From: Marinospirillum minutulum DSM 6287
Lineage (GTDB): Bacteria; Pseudomonadota; Gammaproteobacteria; Pseudomonadales; Halomonadaceae
DNA: 64,000 nucleotides
Assembly (NCBI RefSeq): GCF_000422325.1
Contig: NZ_AULO01000008.1
Span: forward strand, 124,001-188,000
Direction of reading: 5' to 3'
Shown: positions 27,982-37,514 of the stretch, one piece after another
Numbering within the stretch: the stretch's first letter is position 1
Layout: every line of letters begins with the position of its first letter
The notes under the pieces: generated by a model
What the model saw: the letters and a program-made list of their open reading frames with translations, nothing else
What the model was told of the DNA's origin: nothing
Databases searched by the model: none
Translations under genes and position numbers: made by a program

Positions 27982-29214
27982 TCGCTCCAAAAAAAACTCT
28001 GGGTTTTAAGAAGTATTATAAAAAATAGCGGCAAGGTGCGGTTCATCAACTTGTTGCACAGAGCGGCTGGCTCGAACTTTCAGCGCTTCTCTATTAATAT
28101 TAATGGAATTTCCTTTTGACCTGCGTGACCACCAACGACGTTTTAACTGCGCCGGTACACCACAGGTTTGGCAATAAATTACCATAGTTAACCGGTCAAC
28201 TCCACTTGCACTGGGCATCTGCTCTACCGTGCCGCATTGTTGACGACTTCGCTGATACCGTAACTTACTCGCTGGAGCATATAACCCATAATAACGAAGG
28301 GTATGTAAGCCTGTCGGGGGAACATGCTGGAGTAGTCGGGTTATAAAATCCATTGGCTTAAGTTGTTGTTTAATGCGTTTATCACGGTGATCTAGGTAGC
28401 TCATCGTCACAGTATCGGCGTTCATCTCTTTTAATTGTCGCGGGTCAACAGGGCCGCCTTTGCAGTAACGTGCTAGGTAAAGCACCACGCCTTTACCATG
28501 TGCATAGCGTTCTTCAATACGTACACACCAATGCTTTTTATACAAACGCCGATATATCGCCCAAAACTGCGCTACTGAAAGTGTTGGCGGCAAGATCAAT
28601 TCGCCATCATCAAACGCTACCTTAATTAAGGATTGCAGCTTGCCACGATACAGGGAACGAATCACCGCACTAGGTAGGAGGTAATTTCCCAACGCCTTCC
28701 AGTTATTGTTTAAGTCAAGACCACCGGCTGTGACTAAGCAATGAGTATGAGGGTGAAGGGTAAGTTGTCGCCCCCAAGTATGCAGTGCCATTAAAATTCC
28801 GGGGGTTACACCGCCATGGCTCTGCTGTGCTAGCAGTTGCTGTAAGGTTTCTTGGCTGGCTTTAAATAGAATACGAGCAAATAGTGCTTCGTTATAACGC
28901 CATACGGGTAAATATTCATGGGGCAAGGTAAAAACCACATGAAAATGTGGCACATTGAGTAATCGTGCTTTTTGTTTTTCAATCCATTCAAGGCGTTGTT
29001 TATGAGCACAGACATAACAGCTACGATGACGGCACGAGTGAAGCTGCTCTACTTCGGCATGGTTAGATTGACAGCGGTAATAACTGGCACCCATCGCCGG
29101 TGTTCGGCAATGGGTTAATGCATCAATCGCTTTAAGATTTTTAAGCGGTTGTTGGGTTTTCTTAAGTTGGTCAGAGAAACAAAAAAACAGTTTTTGTATG
29201 GCCCGATTGGACAT
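27982..29214 (-). mobile_element. IS91-family element (one end located, other end uncertain)
   Basis: Contains an intact IS91-type transposase. The end downstream of the transposase abuts CTTG (CAAG on the minus strand) at 27978-27981, a tetranucleotide that IS91-family elements use as target. The other end lies somewhere beyond 29214, possibly near 29250-29300, but I could not fix it. Confidence 0.65.
28006..29214 (-). CDS. IS91-family transposase (HUH, Y2-type)
   Basis: 402 residues, full length. An N-terminal zinc-binding region has CRTPAMGASYYRC and HSCRHRSCYVC. The HUH motif is HPHTHCLVTAGG at about residues 155-166. A tyrosine-bearing helix is YLARYCKGG at about 232-240. A further C-x2-C pair (CQTC) lies near residue 354. 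It belongs to the rolling-circle transposases of IS91. No frameshift or stop is seen, so it may be active. Confidence 0.93.
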   Translation of the reverse strand: MSNRAIQKLFFCFSDQLKKTQQPLKNLKAIDALTHCRTPAMGASYYRCQSNHAEVEQLHSCRHRSCYVCAHKQRLEWIEKQKARLLNVPHFHVVFTLPHEYLPVWRYNEALFARILFKASQETLQQLLAQQSHGGVTPGILMALHTWGRQLTLHPHTHCLVTAGGLDLNNNWKALGNYLLPSAVIRSLYRGKLQSLIKVAFDDGELILPPTLSVAQFWAIYRRLYKKHWCVRIEERYAHGKGVVLYLARYCKGGPVDPRQLKEMNADTVTMSYLDHRDKRIKQQLKPMDFITRLLQHVPPTGLHTLRYYGLYAPASKLRYQRSRQQCGTVEQMPSASGVDRLTMVIYCQTCGVPAQLKRRWWSRRSKGNSININREALKVRASRSVQQVDEPHLAAIFYNTS

Positions 29215-29618
29215 ATCCTTTGCCCTCCATTATTGTTTAAGCACTCCAATCTTACGCATTCTGACGCGTAGCGGCTATGTGCAACAGCGTATTAGTAAGC
29301 ATGCTCGTTTTGCTACTTGGGCTTGCCTTTTCAAAATAATTTTAAGTCGTTCAATACTAAAGCTAAATCCAATAATAACAAGCTAACCTTTGGTGGCAAT
29401 TCAAGCATGCCGCCTATCCTGCTAATAGCATGCACACTAACTTGCTCTATTATTTTATAAGCACTTGCTTCTTAAAGCTTTAAATAAATATCTAGCAGAA
29501 GATTGAGCAAGACCAAGGTTTAAAACAAGCATATTTTAAGACCTCAACTAAAATGGACTGTATAAATAAACGGGGTATTCCCTTAGCTCTACAGCTATTA
29601 ATTTACAGGTTTTACTCG
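29215..29618. other. Gene-free stretch between IS91 and the IS1595 remnant
   Basis: About 400 bases with no credible gene. It holds the upstream end of the IS91 element (an imperfect inverted repeat with CTTAC ends at about 29260-29310 may belong to it) and AT-rich DNA. I see no complete attC in it. Confidence 0.5.
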
Positions 29619-30094
29619 CTACTTTGTCACAACGGCTTGCTGAAGTAAGCGATAAAATAGTAAGCTCCTTGATTTTGACTTACGGCGATTAAATCGAAAC
29701 ACATATTCGTTAAGGTAATTATCCAATTGTCTTGGCTGGACTGCACCATGGTGCGTACCCATCATCCAACGTTGCAAAAGTGATGCGACTCGGTGAACGC
29801 CTGGCATAGACTCATGAGCTGGTGTGGTTGAGCGAAGGTGAACTGTTTGTCTGTGCTCGTATCCATTTTCTTTGATTTGGCGGTAAGCAGGAGAGCCATC
29901 GGTATGAATGAGAAACTCTGGAGTAATGGAGACTTTAATGAATGGCATTAGATTATCGTGGTTGCCACGACTACTCCGCTGCACTTGTGATATCACTTCA
30001 CACTTAGGATAAATAAGCCCATCCGGCCAGCGGGGCTTTTCCAAAAAATTTCAAACAACTAGCTAATCTACTAGCTTTCTAGGGGAACCTAGTT
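29572..30094 (-). mobile_element. IS1595-type element remnant with candidate inverted ends
   Basis: Weak inverted-repeat candidates flank the transposase remnant: GGTATTCCCTTAG within 29572-29585, and AGGTTCCCCTAG on the minus strand within 30079-30094. They share TTCCC-TAG. Such an element would be about 0.52 kb, half the normal size. The ends are tentative. Confidence 0.4.
29619..30044 (-). pseudogene. Internally deleted IS1595 (ISXO2-like) transposase
   Basis: 141 residues in one open frame. Residues 1-16 (EKPRWPDGLIYPKC) are the N-terminal zinc-ribbon start of IS1595 transposases. Residues 20-141 are the C-terminal half of the DDE domain (RGNHDNLMPF, HTDGSPAY, VHRVASLLQRWMMGTHH, YLNEYVFRFNRRKS). 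About half the usual ~300 residues, including the first catalytic aspartate, are missing, and the two ends are joined in frame. It cannot be active by itself. Confidence 0.8.
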
Positions 30095-30147
30095 AAGATC
30101 TTTTGGTCACATCTTAGCAACCAACACCTTGACTGGAATCTTTTTTA

Positions 30148-32043
30148 ATGACTTTAGGCAAACTTTCCCCTTCACGCATAGTTTTACTTTTTATTCTTTG
30201 CTGGCTAACAATTACTACAAGTAATTTAACAGCTAATCCACTTAGCAAAGAAAACGGTAATCGCTTTACTTCTTGGTTAAGTAATTCTTCTAGTCAACCT
30301 GAATTCTTGCGCCCTGAAGAGGCCTTTAAAGCCCAAGCCTGGGTTGAAGGCAGTCAAGTGTTTGTGCTTTGGGATATTGCCCCTAACTATTACCTCTACC
30401 AAGATAAACTAAAAATAGAACTAGCTGACAACGCAGGTTTAACCCTAGAAAAAACTGAGTTTCCTCCCGCGCTTAGCCACGAAGATGAATATTTTGGCAT
30501 TACTCAAGTTTATTACAATCAAGTTGAGCTAGCTGGTTTGCTGAGTGGTAAAACCCAAAATAACCAGCTTAATTTAACCATTCATTATCAAGGCTGTGCC
30601 GATGCAGGGCTTTGCTACCCACCACAAAAGCAAAACCTCCAAGTTAACCTAGCTAAACTAGACACTAGTGCCAAACCCCGGCTACTAGCAACTACTAGCC
30701 AAACTAACTCAACAACTAGTGCACCTATAGCACCACCAACCAGTACCAGCAGTCAATTAACTGACCTTTTAGGCTCGGGTGAAATTTGGTTAACACTCGG
30801 TTTATTTTTTATTGCTGGTTTAGGGCTTACTTTTACGCCTTGTGTTTTACCCATGCTGCCCATTTTAAGCACTATTATTATTGGCAAAGGACAAAGCACT
30901 GAAAAAGAGCCTAAAACCCGTGGGTTATTGTTATCCAGCGCTTATGTGCTAGGTATGGCGCTTACTTATGCTGCTATTGGCGCACTGATGGGGTTATTTG
31001 GTGCCAGCGTTAACCTACAAGCAGCCATGCAATCGCCTTGGCTACTTATTCCCACTGCAATTTTATTTGCTCTTTTAGCCCTCGCCCTTTTTGGTGCTTG
31101 GGAATTACGCCTACCCACTTGGTTAGACCAACGCCTACAATCCTTACAACAACCTAAAGGTGGCACCCTAGTTAATGTTGCCTTAATGGGCGCTTTATCT
31201 ACCCTTATAGTTTCACCTTGCTTAACTGCACCGCTAGCAGGTGCTTTAGCTTTTATAGCCACTACAGGCGATGCAAGCTTGGGTTCTTTAGCTTTATTTA
31301 TGCTGGGTTTAGGTATGGGTGTGCCGCTTATTTTGACTGGTACTTTTGGTGCTCACTGGTTACCCAAAGCTGGCGGGTGGATGAATCAAGTTAAAGCCGT
31401 ATTCGGCTTGCTCATGTTATTAATGGCCGCTTGGTTAATTGATCGCCTTTTACCAGCAAGCATTTCTATGTTGATGTGGGCAGGCCTAGCTTTAGGTACA
31501 GGTGTATTTATGGGTGGCCTAAATTTTGCTGCCAAAGCAGGCCTGCAAAAGCTACGTCTAAGTCTTGGTCTAGTGCTTATTATTTACGGTGCTAGCTTAT
31601 TGGTGGGTGCTTTAGCAGGCAACAGCAACCCCTTACAGCCTTTAAAGGGTTTAGCTAAAGCTGAAGCAACAGCGCAAGAACCCGTTGCAGTGCCTCTTAT
31701 TAATCAGCTTAGTGAAATAGAAACATTAATAGCAACCAGTAGTGAACCTATCATTATTGACCTTTATGCTGACTGGTGTATTTCCTGCAAGGTAATGGAA
31801 GCACAAGTTTTTCCACGTGAAGATATTCAACAAGCTTTAACTGGTATCAACCGCTATAAATTTGATCTAACTGAAATTGCTCCAGACACCAAAGCTTGGC
31901 TAAATAACCACCAACTTTTTGGCCCACCCACCTTGATGTTTTTTAATGAAGGGAAAGAATGGCGTGATTGGCGAATTCAGGGCGAGGTTAATGCAAAAGA
32001 GCTACTCAAGCATTTGACAGCTTTTAACCAAGCAAAAAACTAA
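30148..32043 (+). CDS. dsbD: Thiol:disulfide interchange protein DsbD
   Basis: 631 residues with the three-part DsbD layout. A signal peptide precedes a periplasmic alpha domain (Cys pair in GCADAGLCYPP at about residue 150). Eight or so membrane helices follow at about residues 210-500, with FTPCVLPMLP and SPCLTAPLAG carrying the conserved cysteines. A C-terminal thioredoxin-like gamma domain has WCISCK at about 546. It moves electrons from cytoplasmic thioredoxin to periplasmic reductases. It starts the dsbD-aroQ-accBC block. Confidence 0.97.
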   Translation: MTLGKLSPSRIVLLFILCWLTITTSNLTANPLSKENGNRFTSWLSNSSSQPEFLRPEEAFKAQAWVEGSQVFVLWDIAPNYYLYQDKLKIELADNAGLTLEKTEFPPALSHEDEYFGITQVYYNQVELAGLLSGKTQNNQLNLTIHYQGCADAGLCYPPQKQNLQVNLAKLDTSAKPRLLATTSQTNSTTSAPIAPPTSTSSQLTDLLGSGEIWLTLGLFFIAGLGLTFTPCVLPMLPILSTIIIGKGQSTEKEPKTRGLLLSSAYVLGMALTYAAIGALMGLFGASVNLQAAMQSPWLLIPTAILFALLALALFGAWELRLPTWLDQRLQSLQQPKGGTLVNVALMGALSTLIVSPCLTAPLAGALAFIATTGDASLGSLALFMLGLGMGVPLILTGTFGAHWLPKAGGWMNQVKAVFGLLMLLMAAWLIDRLLPASISMLMWAGLALGTGVFMGGLNFAAKAGLQKLRLSLGLVLIIYGASLLVGALAGNSNPLQPLKGLAKAEATAQEPVAVPLINQLSEIETLIATSSEPIIIDLYADWCISCKVMEAQVFPREDIQQALTGINRYKFDLTEIAPDTKAWLNNHQLFGPPTLMFFNEGKEWRDWRIQGEVNAKELLKHLTAFNQAKN

Positions 32044-32146
32044 TTGTTTCTTTTTGTTCCTAACTTCTTCAAACATCTGTTTAACTTGCAGTAAACAAAG
32101 TTAAACAGTCTAGAACTGGACAAAAAGTTTGACTTTAGGCAAACTT
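30149..32146 (+). repeat. 17-base exact repeat: dsbD start and aroQ leader
   Basis: TGACTTTAGGCAAACTT occurs at 30149-30165, covering the end of the dsbD start codon and the next codons, and again at 32130-32146, about 85 bases after the dsbD stop. The entry spans from one copy to the other. The second copy also forms a small inverted repeat, AAGTTTG/CAAACTT. Confidence 0.8.
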
Positions 32147-32184
32147 CACCACCGCTATAGATCTTAGCTGAAAGTTCAATGGTC

Positions 32185-32208
32185 GTTAAAGTATGAAAAT
32201 ACTTTAAC
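32185..32208 (+). promoter_or_regulatory. 10-base-pair hairpin with a GAAA loop before aroQ
   Basis: GTTAAAGTAT (32185-32194) pairs perfectly with ATACTTTAAC (32199-32208) around GAAA, a GNRA tetraloop. It lies 73 bases before the aroQ start. No T-run follows, so it is not a clear terminator. Confidence 0.55.
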
Positions 32209-32281
32209 TTGGTTTCATTTCAGTTACGCTGTAAGTAAATTGATGCTAATTAAAACTCACTAGTTGATTAAAAAGTTTACG

Positions 32282-32740
32282 ATGATAAAAATTCTTCTGC
32301 TTCAAGGACCTAACTTGAACCTTTTAGGGCAGCGTGAGCCTGATATCTATGGTTACGAAACCTTAGATGAGATTCATGCAGGGCTTATACAGGAAGCTTT
32401 TTCGTTAAACTTTCAGTTAGAGTGTTTTCAAAGCAATGCTGAACATCAGCTAATCAATCGCATACATCAAGCCTTAGTAGAAAAGGTTGATTATATTTTA
32501 ATTAACCCAGCAGCTTTTACTCATACCAGTGTAGCCTTGCGTGATGCTTTAGCAGGTGTTGCTATTCCGTTTATCGAAATCCACCTTTCTAACGTTTATG
32601 CACGTGAACCCTTTAGGCAGCACTCGTATTTTTCTGATCTTGCTCAGGGCGTTATTTGCGGCCTAGGCACTCAGGGTTATCACCTAGCCTTGCAAGCAGC
32701 AGCTAAGCAACTAAGTAAAACCCAAAAAACCAAACTATAA
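32282..32740 (+). CDS. aroQ: Type II 3-dehydroquinate dehydratase
   Basis: 152 residues from the ATG at 32282; an upstream in-frame TTG at 32264 would add six residues that the family lacks. Family marks are [19 protein letters not shown] (catalytic Tyr), [16 protein letters not shown] and [17 protein letters not shown]. It performs the third shikimate-pathway step. It precedes accB-accC, as in pseudomonads. Confidence 0.96.
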   Translation: MIKILLLQGPNLNLLGQREPDIYGYETLDEIHAGLIQEAFSLNFQLECFQSNAEHQLINRIHQALVEKVDYILINPAAFTHTSVALRDALAGVAIPFIEIHLSNVYAREPFRQHSYFSDLAQGVICGLGTQGYHLALQAAAKQLSKTQKTKL

Positions 32741-32778
32741 AACATCAAATCTTTTAACCCCCCTATCTAGAGAAAACT

Positions 32779-33228
32779 ATGGACATTCGTAAAGTAAAGA
32801 AACTAATTGAATTGCTTGAAGAGTCAAACATCAGCGAAATCGAAATTGTTGAAGGCGAAGAAGCAGTGCGCATTAGCCGTCATTCAACAAGCGCCCCTGC
32901 TGCTGTTTATCAGCAACCACCTGTTTACCAGCAAGCGCCTGCTGCTGCACCTGCCGCCGCTGCTCCGGTTACAGCTGAAGCACCTGTTGCAACCGGTCAT
33001 CAAGTTAAATCACCTATGGTGGGTACTTTTTATCGTTCACCAGCGCCAGGTGAAAGTGCATTTGTTGAAGTAGGCAAAACAGTTAAGAAAGGCGATACCA
33101 TCTGCATTATTGAAGCCATGAAGATGATGAATCAAATTGAAGCAGATAAAGATGGTGTTGTTGAAGCTATTTTAGTTGAAGATGGTGAGCCTGTAGAGTT
33201 TGACCAGCCATTAGTTTTGCTTGCCTAA
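32779..33228 (+). CDS. accB: Biotin carboxyl carrier protein of acetyl-CoA carboxylase
   Basis: 149 residues. An Ala/Pro-rich linker at about residues 40-75 connects the N-terminal segment to the biotinyl domain, with the biotin-accepting lysine in EAMKMMN at about residue 114. It is co-transcribed with accC 53 bases downstream. Biotin for it is made by the pathway that includes bioB at 49-50 kb. Confidence 0.98.
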   Translation: MDIRKVKKLIELLEESNISEIEIVEGEEAVRISRHSTSAPAAVYQQPPVYQQAPAAAPAAAAPVTAEAPVATGHQVKSPMVGTFYRSPAPGESAFVEVGKTVKKGDTICIIEAMKMMNQIEADKDGVVEAILVEDGEPVEFDQPLVLLA

Positions 33229-33281
33229 GTCAACCGCCCACTTCAATGCAGCGGTAATATAAACCGCCATGAGGGATAAGA

Positions 33282-34622
33282 ATGCTTGATAAAGTTGTTA
33301 TTGCTAACCGTGGTGAAATAGCACTGCGTATCTTACGTGCCTGCCGCGAGCTAGGCATCAAAACTGTTGCAGTTCACTCCAAGGCTGACAAAGATTTAAT
33401 GCACGTTCGTCTAGCAGATGAAGCTGTTTGCATTGGCCCAGCTGCTTCAACTCAGTCCTACCTAAACATTCCAGCCATTATTGCGGCCTGTGAAGTGACG
33501 GACGCTACGGCTATTCACCCTGGCTACGGCTTCTTGGCTGAAAATGCTGATTTTGCTGAACAAGTAGAGCAGTCTGGCTTTGTATTTATTGGCCCTAAAG
33601 CTGAAACCATCCGCATTATGGGTGACAAAGTAGCTGCCATAGCTGCCATGAAAAAAGCGGGTGTACCTACCGTACCCGGTTCTGATGGTCCGCTAACGGA
33701 TAATAGCGATGAAATTCTAGCCATGGCTCGAAAAATTGGCCTGCCTGTTATTATCAAAGCTGCTGCTGGTGGTGGTGGTCGTGGTATGCGCGTGGTTCAT
33801 TCTGAAGCGGCACTTTTAAATGCTGTGCATGTTACTAAAGCAGAAGCGGGCGCAGCTTTTGGCGATAGCACTGTGTACATGGAAAAGTTTTTAGAAAATC
33901 CACGCCACGTAGAAATTCAAATTTTGGCAGATGGTCAGGGCAACGCTGTTCACCTTTATGACCGTGACTGCTCTTTACAGCGCCGCCACCAAAAAGTTAT
34001 AGAAGAAGCACCAGCACCAGGCCTAGATGAAGAAGCTCGCCGTAAAGTTTTAATTGCCTGTGTAGATGCCAGCAAAGCTATTAACTACCGTGGTGCAGGT
34101 ACTTTTGAATTCCTTTATGAAAATGGCGAATTCTACTTTATTGAAATGAACACACGAGTACAGGTTGAGCACCCCATTACGGAAATGGTAACGGGTGTTG
34201 ATATTGTAAAAGAGCAATTAATGATTGCTTCTGGTAAAAAGCTAAGCTTGCGTCAAGAAAACATTCAAGTAGTCGGCCATGCATTTGAATGCCGCATTAA
34301 TGCTGAAGACCCAGAAACTTTTATGCCATCACCTGGCAAAATCACCATGTACCATGCACCTGGTGGTTTAGGTGTGCGTATGGATTCACACATTTACAGT
34401 GGTTATAGCGTGCCACCTTTCTACGATTCACTTATTGGTAAACTAATTACTTGGGGTGTAGATCGTGAAGCAGCTTTAACTAGAATGCGTGGCGCACTCG
34501 ATGAGCTGCTCGTTGAAGGCATTAAAACCAATACTGAACTTCACAAACGACTAGTACGTGATAGCCATTTTGAAAAAGGCGGCGTTAATATTCACTACCT
34601 AGAAAAAATGCTAAGTATTTAA
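33282..34622 (+). CDS. accC: Biotin carboxylase subunit of acetyl-CoA carboxylase
   Basis: 446 residues of the ATP-grasp fold. Visible marks are the N-terminal [14 protein letters not shown], the glycine-rich loop [12 protein letters not shown] at about 158-169, [14 protein letters not shown] at about 288-301 and the C-terminal biotin-carboxylase domain. It carboxylates biotin on AccB, the first committed step of fatty-acid synthesis. Confidence 0.99.
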   Translation: MLDKVVIANRGEIALRILRACRELGIKTVAVHSKADKDLMHVRLADEAVCIGPAASTQSYLNIPAIIAACEVTDATAIHPGYGFLAENADFAEQVEQSGFVFIGPKAETIRIMGDKVAAIAAMKKAGVPTVPGSDGPLTDNSDEILAMARKIGLPVIIKAAAGGGGRGMRVVHSEAALLNAVHVTKAEAGAAFGDSTVYMEKFLENPRHVEIQILADGQGNAVHLYDRDCSLQRRHQKVIEEAPAPGLDEEARRKVLIACVDASKAINYRGAGTFEFLYENGEFYFIEMNTRVQVEHPITEMVTGVDIVKEQLMIASGKKLSLRQENIQVVGHAFECRINAEDPETFMPSPGKITMYHAPGGLGVRMDSHIYSGYSVPPFYDSLIGKLITWGVDREAALTRMRGALDELLVEGIKTNTELHKRLVRDSHFEKGGVNIHYLEKMLSI

Positions 34623-34686
34623 AACCTAGCATTGCTAAGCCAAGGATGGCTTTTAAACCTTCTGTTATTCAAGCCCTAGGTAAACT

Positions 34687-35580
34687 ATGTCCTGGTTGCA
34701 AATTAAAACCCTTATCAACCCAGAACAGGCAGAAGCGTTTGAAAACTGGCTAGTTGATGCAGGTGCATGCGCTATAACGCTGACAGACGCTGAAGATCAG
34801 CCTGTTTTTGAGCCTATCCATGGTACTACTCCGCTTTGGCAATCCACACTCTTAACAGGCTTGTATGATGGTAAACAAAATGCCGATCAAATGTTGCATA
34901 CAATGCAAGCACTTTGGCAAACCAACTACCCAAACAAACCTATGCCAGAACTCCAGTTAGAAATACTGGAAGATAAAGACTGGATACGTGAATGGATGGA
35001 TAGCTTTAAACCCATGCATATGGGCGAACGTTTATGGATAGTGCCCAGCTGGTTAGAAGCACCAGATGCGGATGCGGTAAACCTTATATTAGACCCTGGT
35101 TTAGCTTTTGGAACGGGTACCCACCCTACTACCAAGCTGTGCTTGCAGTGGTTAGCCAGCCTTAACCTTGAAAACAAAACCCTACTTGATTTTGGTTGCG
35201 GTTCTGGCATTCTTGGAATTGCTGGTTTATTACTAGGTGCTAAACAAGCTTGGGGTACAGATATAGACCCTCAAGCCTTGCAAGCTAGTCAGCAAAACGC
35301 TGAGCGTAATCATCTAGATCCACAACGCTTTCCAGTTTATTACCCAGAAAATTGTCCAGCGATTAGTTGCGATGTATTAGTTGCCAATATTCTTGCTGGC
35401 CCCTTAATTTCATTAGCCCAAGAACTTGCTAGTCGTATTAAGCCGGGTGGAAGCATGGCGCTTTCGGGTATTTTAAGTCACCAAGCTGAAGAAGTTAGTC
35501 GTGCTTATAGCCCTTGGTTTGAGCTAGATAAACCAACCCAAGAAGATGGCTGGGTTAGAATAACTGGTAAACGTAAGTAA
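34687..35580 (+). CDS. prmA: Ribosomal protein L11 methyltransferase
   Basis: 297 residues with an N-terminal L11-recognition domain, the linker DPGLAFGTGTHPTT (about residues 137-150) and SAM motif I, LLDFGCGSGILGIAG, at about 162-176. The NPY-like NIL-G motif is VANILAGPL. It trimethylates ribosomal protein L11. Its place after accC is conserved. Confidence 0.97.
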   Translation: MSWLQIKTLINPEQAEAFENWLVDAGACAITLTDAEDQPVFEPIHGTTPLWQSTLLTGLYDGKQNADQMLHTMQALWQTNYPNKPMPELQLEILEDKDWIREWMDSFKPMHMGERLWIVPSWLEAPDADAVNLILDPGLAFGTGTHPTTKLCLQWLASLNLENKTLLDFGCGSGILGIAGLLLGAKQAWGTDIDPQALQASQQNAERNHLDPQRFPVYYPENCPAISCDVLVANILAGPLISLAQELASRIKPGGSMALSGILSHQAEEVSRAYSPWFELDKPTQEDGWVRITGKRK

Positions 35581-35617
35581 AGGGTCTGAACTGCAACACT
35601 GAATGGACTTTTGCTGC

Positions 35618-36451
35618 ATGAATACAACTACCCCAACCAAACTAACACGCTGCCCCCACTGTCAAAGTGTATTTGATGTTAGCGAAGAAGAAATGCAGCT
35701 AGCCTTAGGTGCCGTAAGGTGTGGCGAGTGCATGAAAATTTTTAATGCAAGCTACCACCTAGTCGATCTTCCTGAGGCTAATACTAACCCTCAACAAAAC
35801 TTTACCCCAAGCAACGAAGAAAAAGCTGATGACCCAGCAGCTTTGTCTATACAAAACACTAAAATTCCAACGCTACAAGAACATCCACCTGCTACCCTGC
35901 CTAACCAGCCAGTCAGTCTAGATGAAGTGATTGCTCTAGAAGATGAAGAAGATGACTTTAGCTATATCGACAGTCTTCTAAAAACTGACAAGGCTAACAC
36001 TGATGAAAACGAAGCAGAAAATGAAACAGACCAAGTTACCAACAATAAATCACAAAAAAAACTCAGCAAACCTTTTATTGCCAGTTTGTTTGTTTTAATT
36101 GCAGCCATTTTAGTGGGTAGCTGGGTATTCTCTAATTCAGCCACACCTAATTATTACCAGTTTACTGAAGTACGCTTATCCCCTGCAAACGATCCAAAAA
36201 AAATGGATGTACATTTTAAGTTAACTAACACCTCCCAGCAAAAACTAGCACTGCCCAGTTTAAACATTCAGCTGCTTAATCTAAGTTCCCAGCCAATTAG
36301 CTCTGAGATAATTACTAGTAACAAGCTAGCAACTAACTTTAGAGAACTTGAAGCAGGCACTAGCCAAGCCATTACAGTCAGTGTTAACAGACCAAGCACC
36401 TTTGTACAAAGTGCACTCATTCAAGCACATTTAGAAGACGCTAAGCTTTAA
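35618..36451 (+). CDS. Zinc-ribbon and DUF3426 membrane protein
   Basis: 277 residues from the ATG at 35618; an upstream in-frame ATG at 35603 is possible. An N-terminal MJ0042-type zinc ribbon (RCPHCQSVFDVSEEE and VRCGECMKIFNA) is followed by a low-complexity acidic region, one membrane helix at about residues 147-167 (FIASLFVLIAAILVGSWVF) and a C-terminal DUF3426 beta domain. Function is not known. The gene is found between prmA and dusB across pseudomonads and relatives. Confidence 0.88.
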   Translation: MNTTTPTKLTRCPHCQSVFDVSEEEMQLALGAVRCGECMKIFNASYHLVDLPEANTNPQQNFTPSNEEKADDPAALSIQNTKIPTLQEHPPATLPNQPVSLDEVIALEDEEDDFSYIDSLLKTDKANTDENEAENETDQVTNNKSQKKLSKPFIASLFVLIAAILVGSWVFSNSATPNYYQFTEVRLSPANDPKKMDVHFKLTNTSQQKLALPSLNIQLLNLSSQPISSEIITSNKLATNFRELEAGTSQAITVSVNRPSTFVQSALIQAHLEDAKL

Positions 36452-36508
36452 TACTCACGCCTTGCAGGGTAAGATACCGTCCCTTGAATAACTGGTCGAG
36501 TTTACTGC

Positions 36509-37495
36509 GTGTTGCAAATAGGTCGTTACAAAATCACTACACCTCTGGTGCTAGCGCCTATGGCCGGAGTAACAGACCGCCCTTTCAGAGCCTTATGTCG
36601 CTCCTTTGGTGCAGGATTAACTGTTGCAGAAATGGTCACTAGCGACCAGTCTTTATGGAATACACAGAAATCACGTCTGCGCTTGCCTCATGCAGATGAA
36701 CCAGAACCTAGAATGATACAAATTGCGGGTGGTGACCCACAAATGTTAGCTGCGGCTGCCCAAGCTAATGTTAAACTAGGTGCACAAATTATTGATATTA
36801 ATATGGGTTGCCCAGCCAAAAAGGTTTGTAAAAAAGCTGCTGGCTCTGCACTTTTACGTGATGAAAAATTGGTTGCAGAAATATTAGCAGCCGTTGTAGC
36901 GGCCGTTGATGTACCTGTAACTTTAAAAATTCGTACTGGTTGGTCAGCAAACCATAAAAATGCTGTTACAATTGCGCAACTTGCTGAGCAAGAAGGGATA
37001 CAAGCGCTAACAGTTCACGGAAGAACAAGAGAAGACCGTTTCAAGGGTGAAGCAGAATACGACACCCTAGCAGAAGTCTGCCAAGCAGTTAGCTTTCCTG
37101 TAATAGCTAATGGTGATATCAATTCACCACAAAAAGCTAAAGAAGTATTAGATAAAACAGGTGCAACTGCCGTTATGATAGGACGAGCAGCACAGGGTAA
37201 ACCTTGGATTTTCAGCCAAATTAAAAGCTGGCTAGAAAACCAACAGCTTATCCCAGACCCTGAACCCATAGAAATTCATAGTATTATTAGCCAACACTTA
37301 AAAGGACTTTACCTAACCTACGGTGATTTCATGGGTACAAGAGTCGCTCGTAAGCATTTTGGCTGGTATCTGCAACAAGCTGGCATGAATGAATGGCGTA
37401 AAACCTTCAATCAGCTAGAAACAACCCATGAGCAACAAGCATTACTTGATAGTATTTTTTTAAAAGAAGCACCCACCGCCTTCGGGCCTAACTGA
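36509..37495 (+). CDS. dusB: tRNA-dihydrouridine synthase B
   Basis: 328 residues from a GTG start; a TTG follows as the next codon. The FMN-binding TIM barrel shows APMAGVTDRPFR, NMGCPAKKVCKKAAGSALLRD (active-site Cys and DusB signature), HGRTREDRF-G and IANGDI. It reduces uridine 17 in tRNA. dusB-fis is the classical operon. Confidence 0.97.
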   Translation: MLQIGRYKITTPLVLAPMAGVTDRPFRALCRSFGAGLTVAEMVTSDQSLWNTQKSRLRLPHADEPEPRMIQIAGGDPQMLAAAAQANVKLGAQIIDINMGCPAKKVCKKAAGSALLRDEKLVAEILAAVVAAVDVPVTLKIRTGWSANHKNAVTIAQLAEQEGIQALTVHGRTREDRFKGEAEYDTLAEVCQAVSFPVIANGDINSPQKAKEVLDKTGATAVMIGRAAQGKPWIFSQIKSWLENQQLIPDPEPIEIHSIISQHLKGLYLTYGDFMGTRVARKHFGWYLQQAGMNEWRKTFNQLETTHEQQALLDSIFLKEAPTAFGPN

Positions 37496-37514
37496 ATAAT
37501 AGAATTAATCCAAA

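Noticed and set aside
29255-29300. A possible second half of the interrupted attC beyond the IS91 element (GCGGCTATGTGCAACAGCG resembles the complement of the left half)
   Set aside because: The match is only partial and no GTTRRRY-type box follows at the right place; the IS end is not fixed, so the pairing is not supported.
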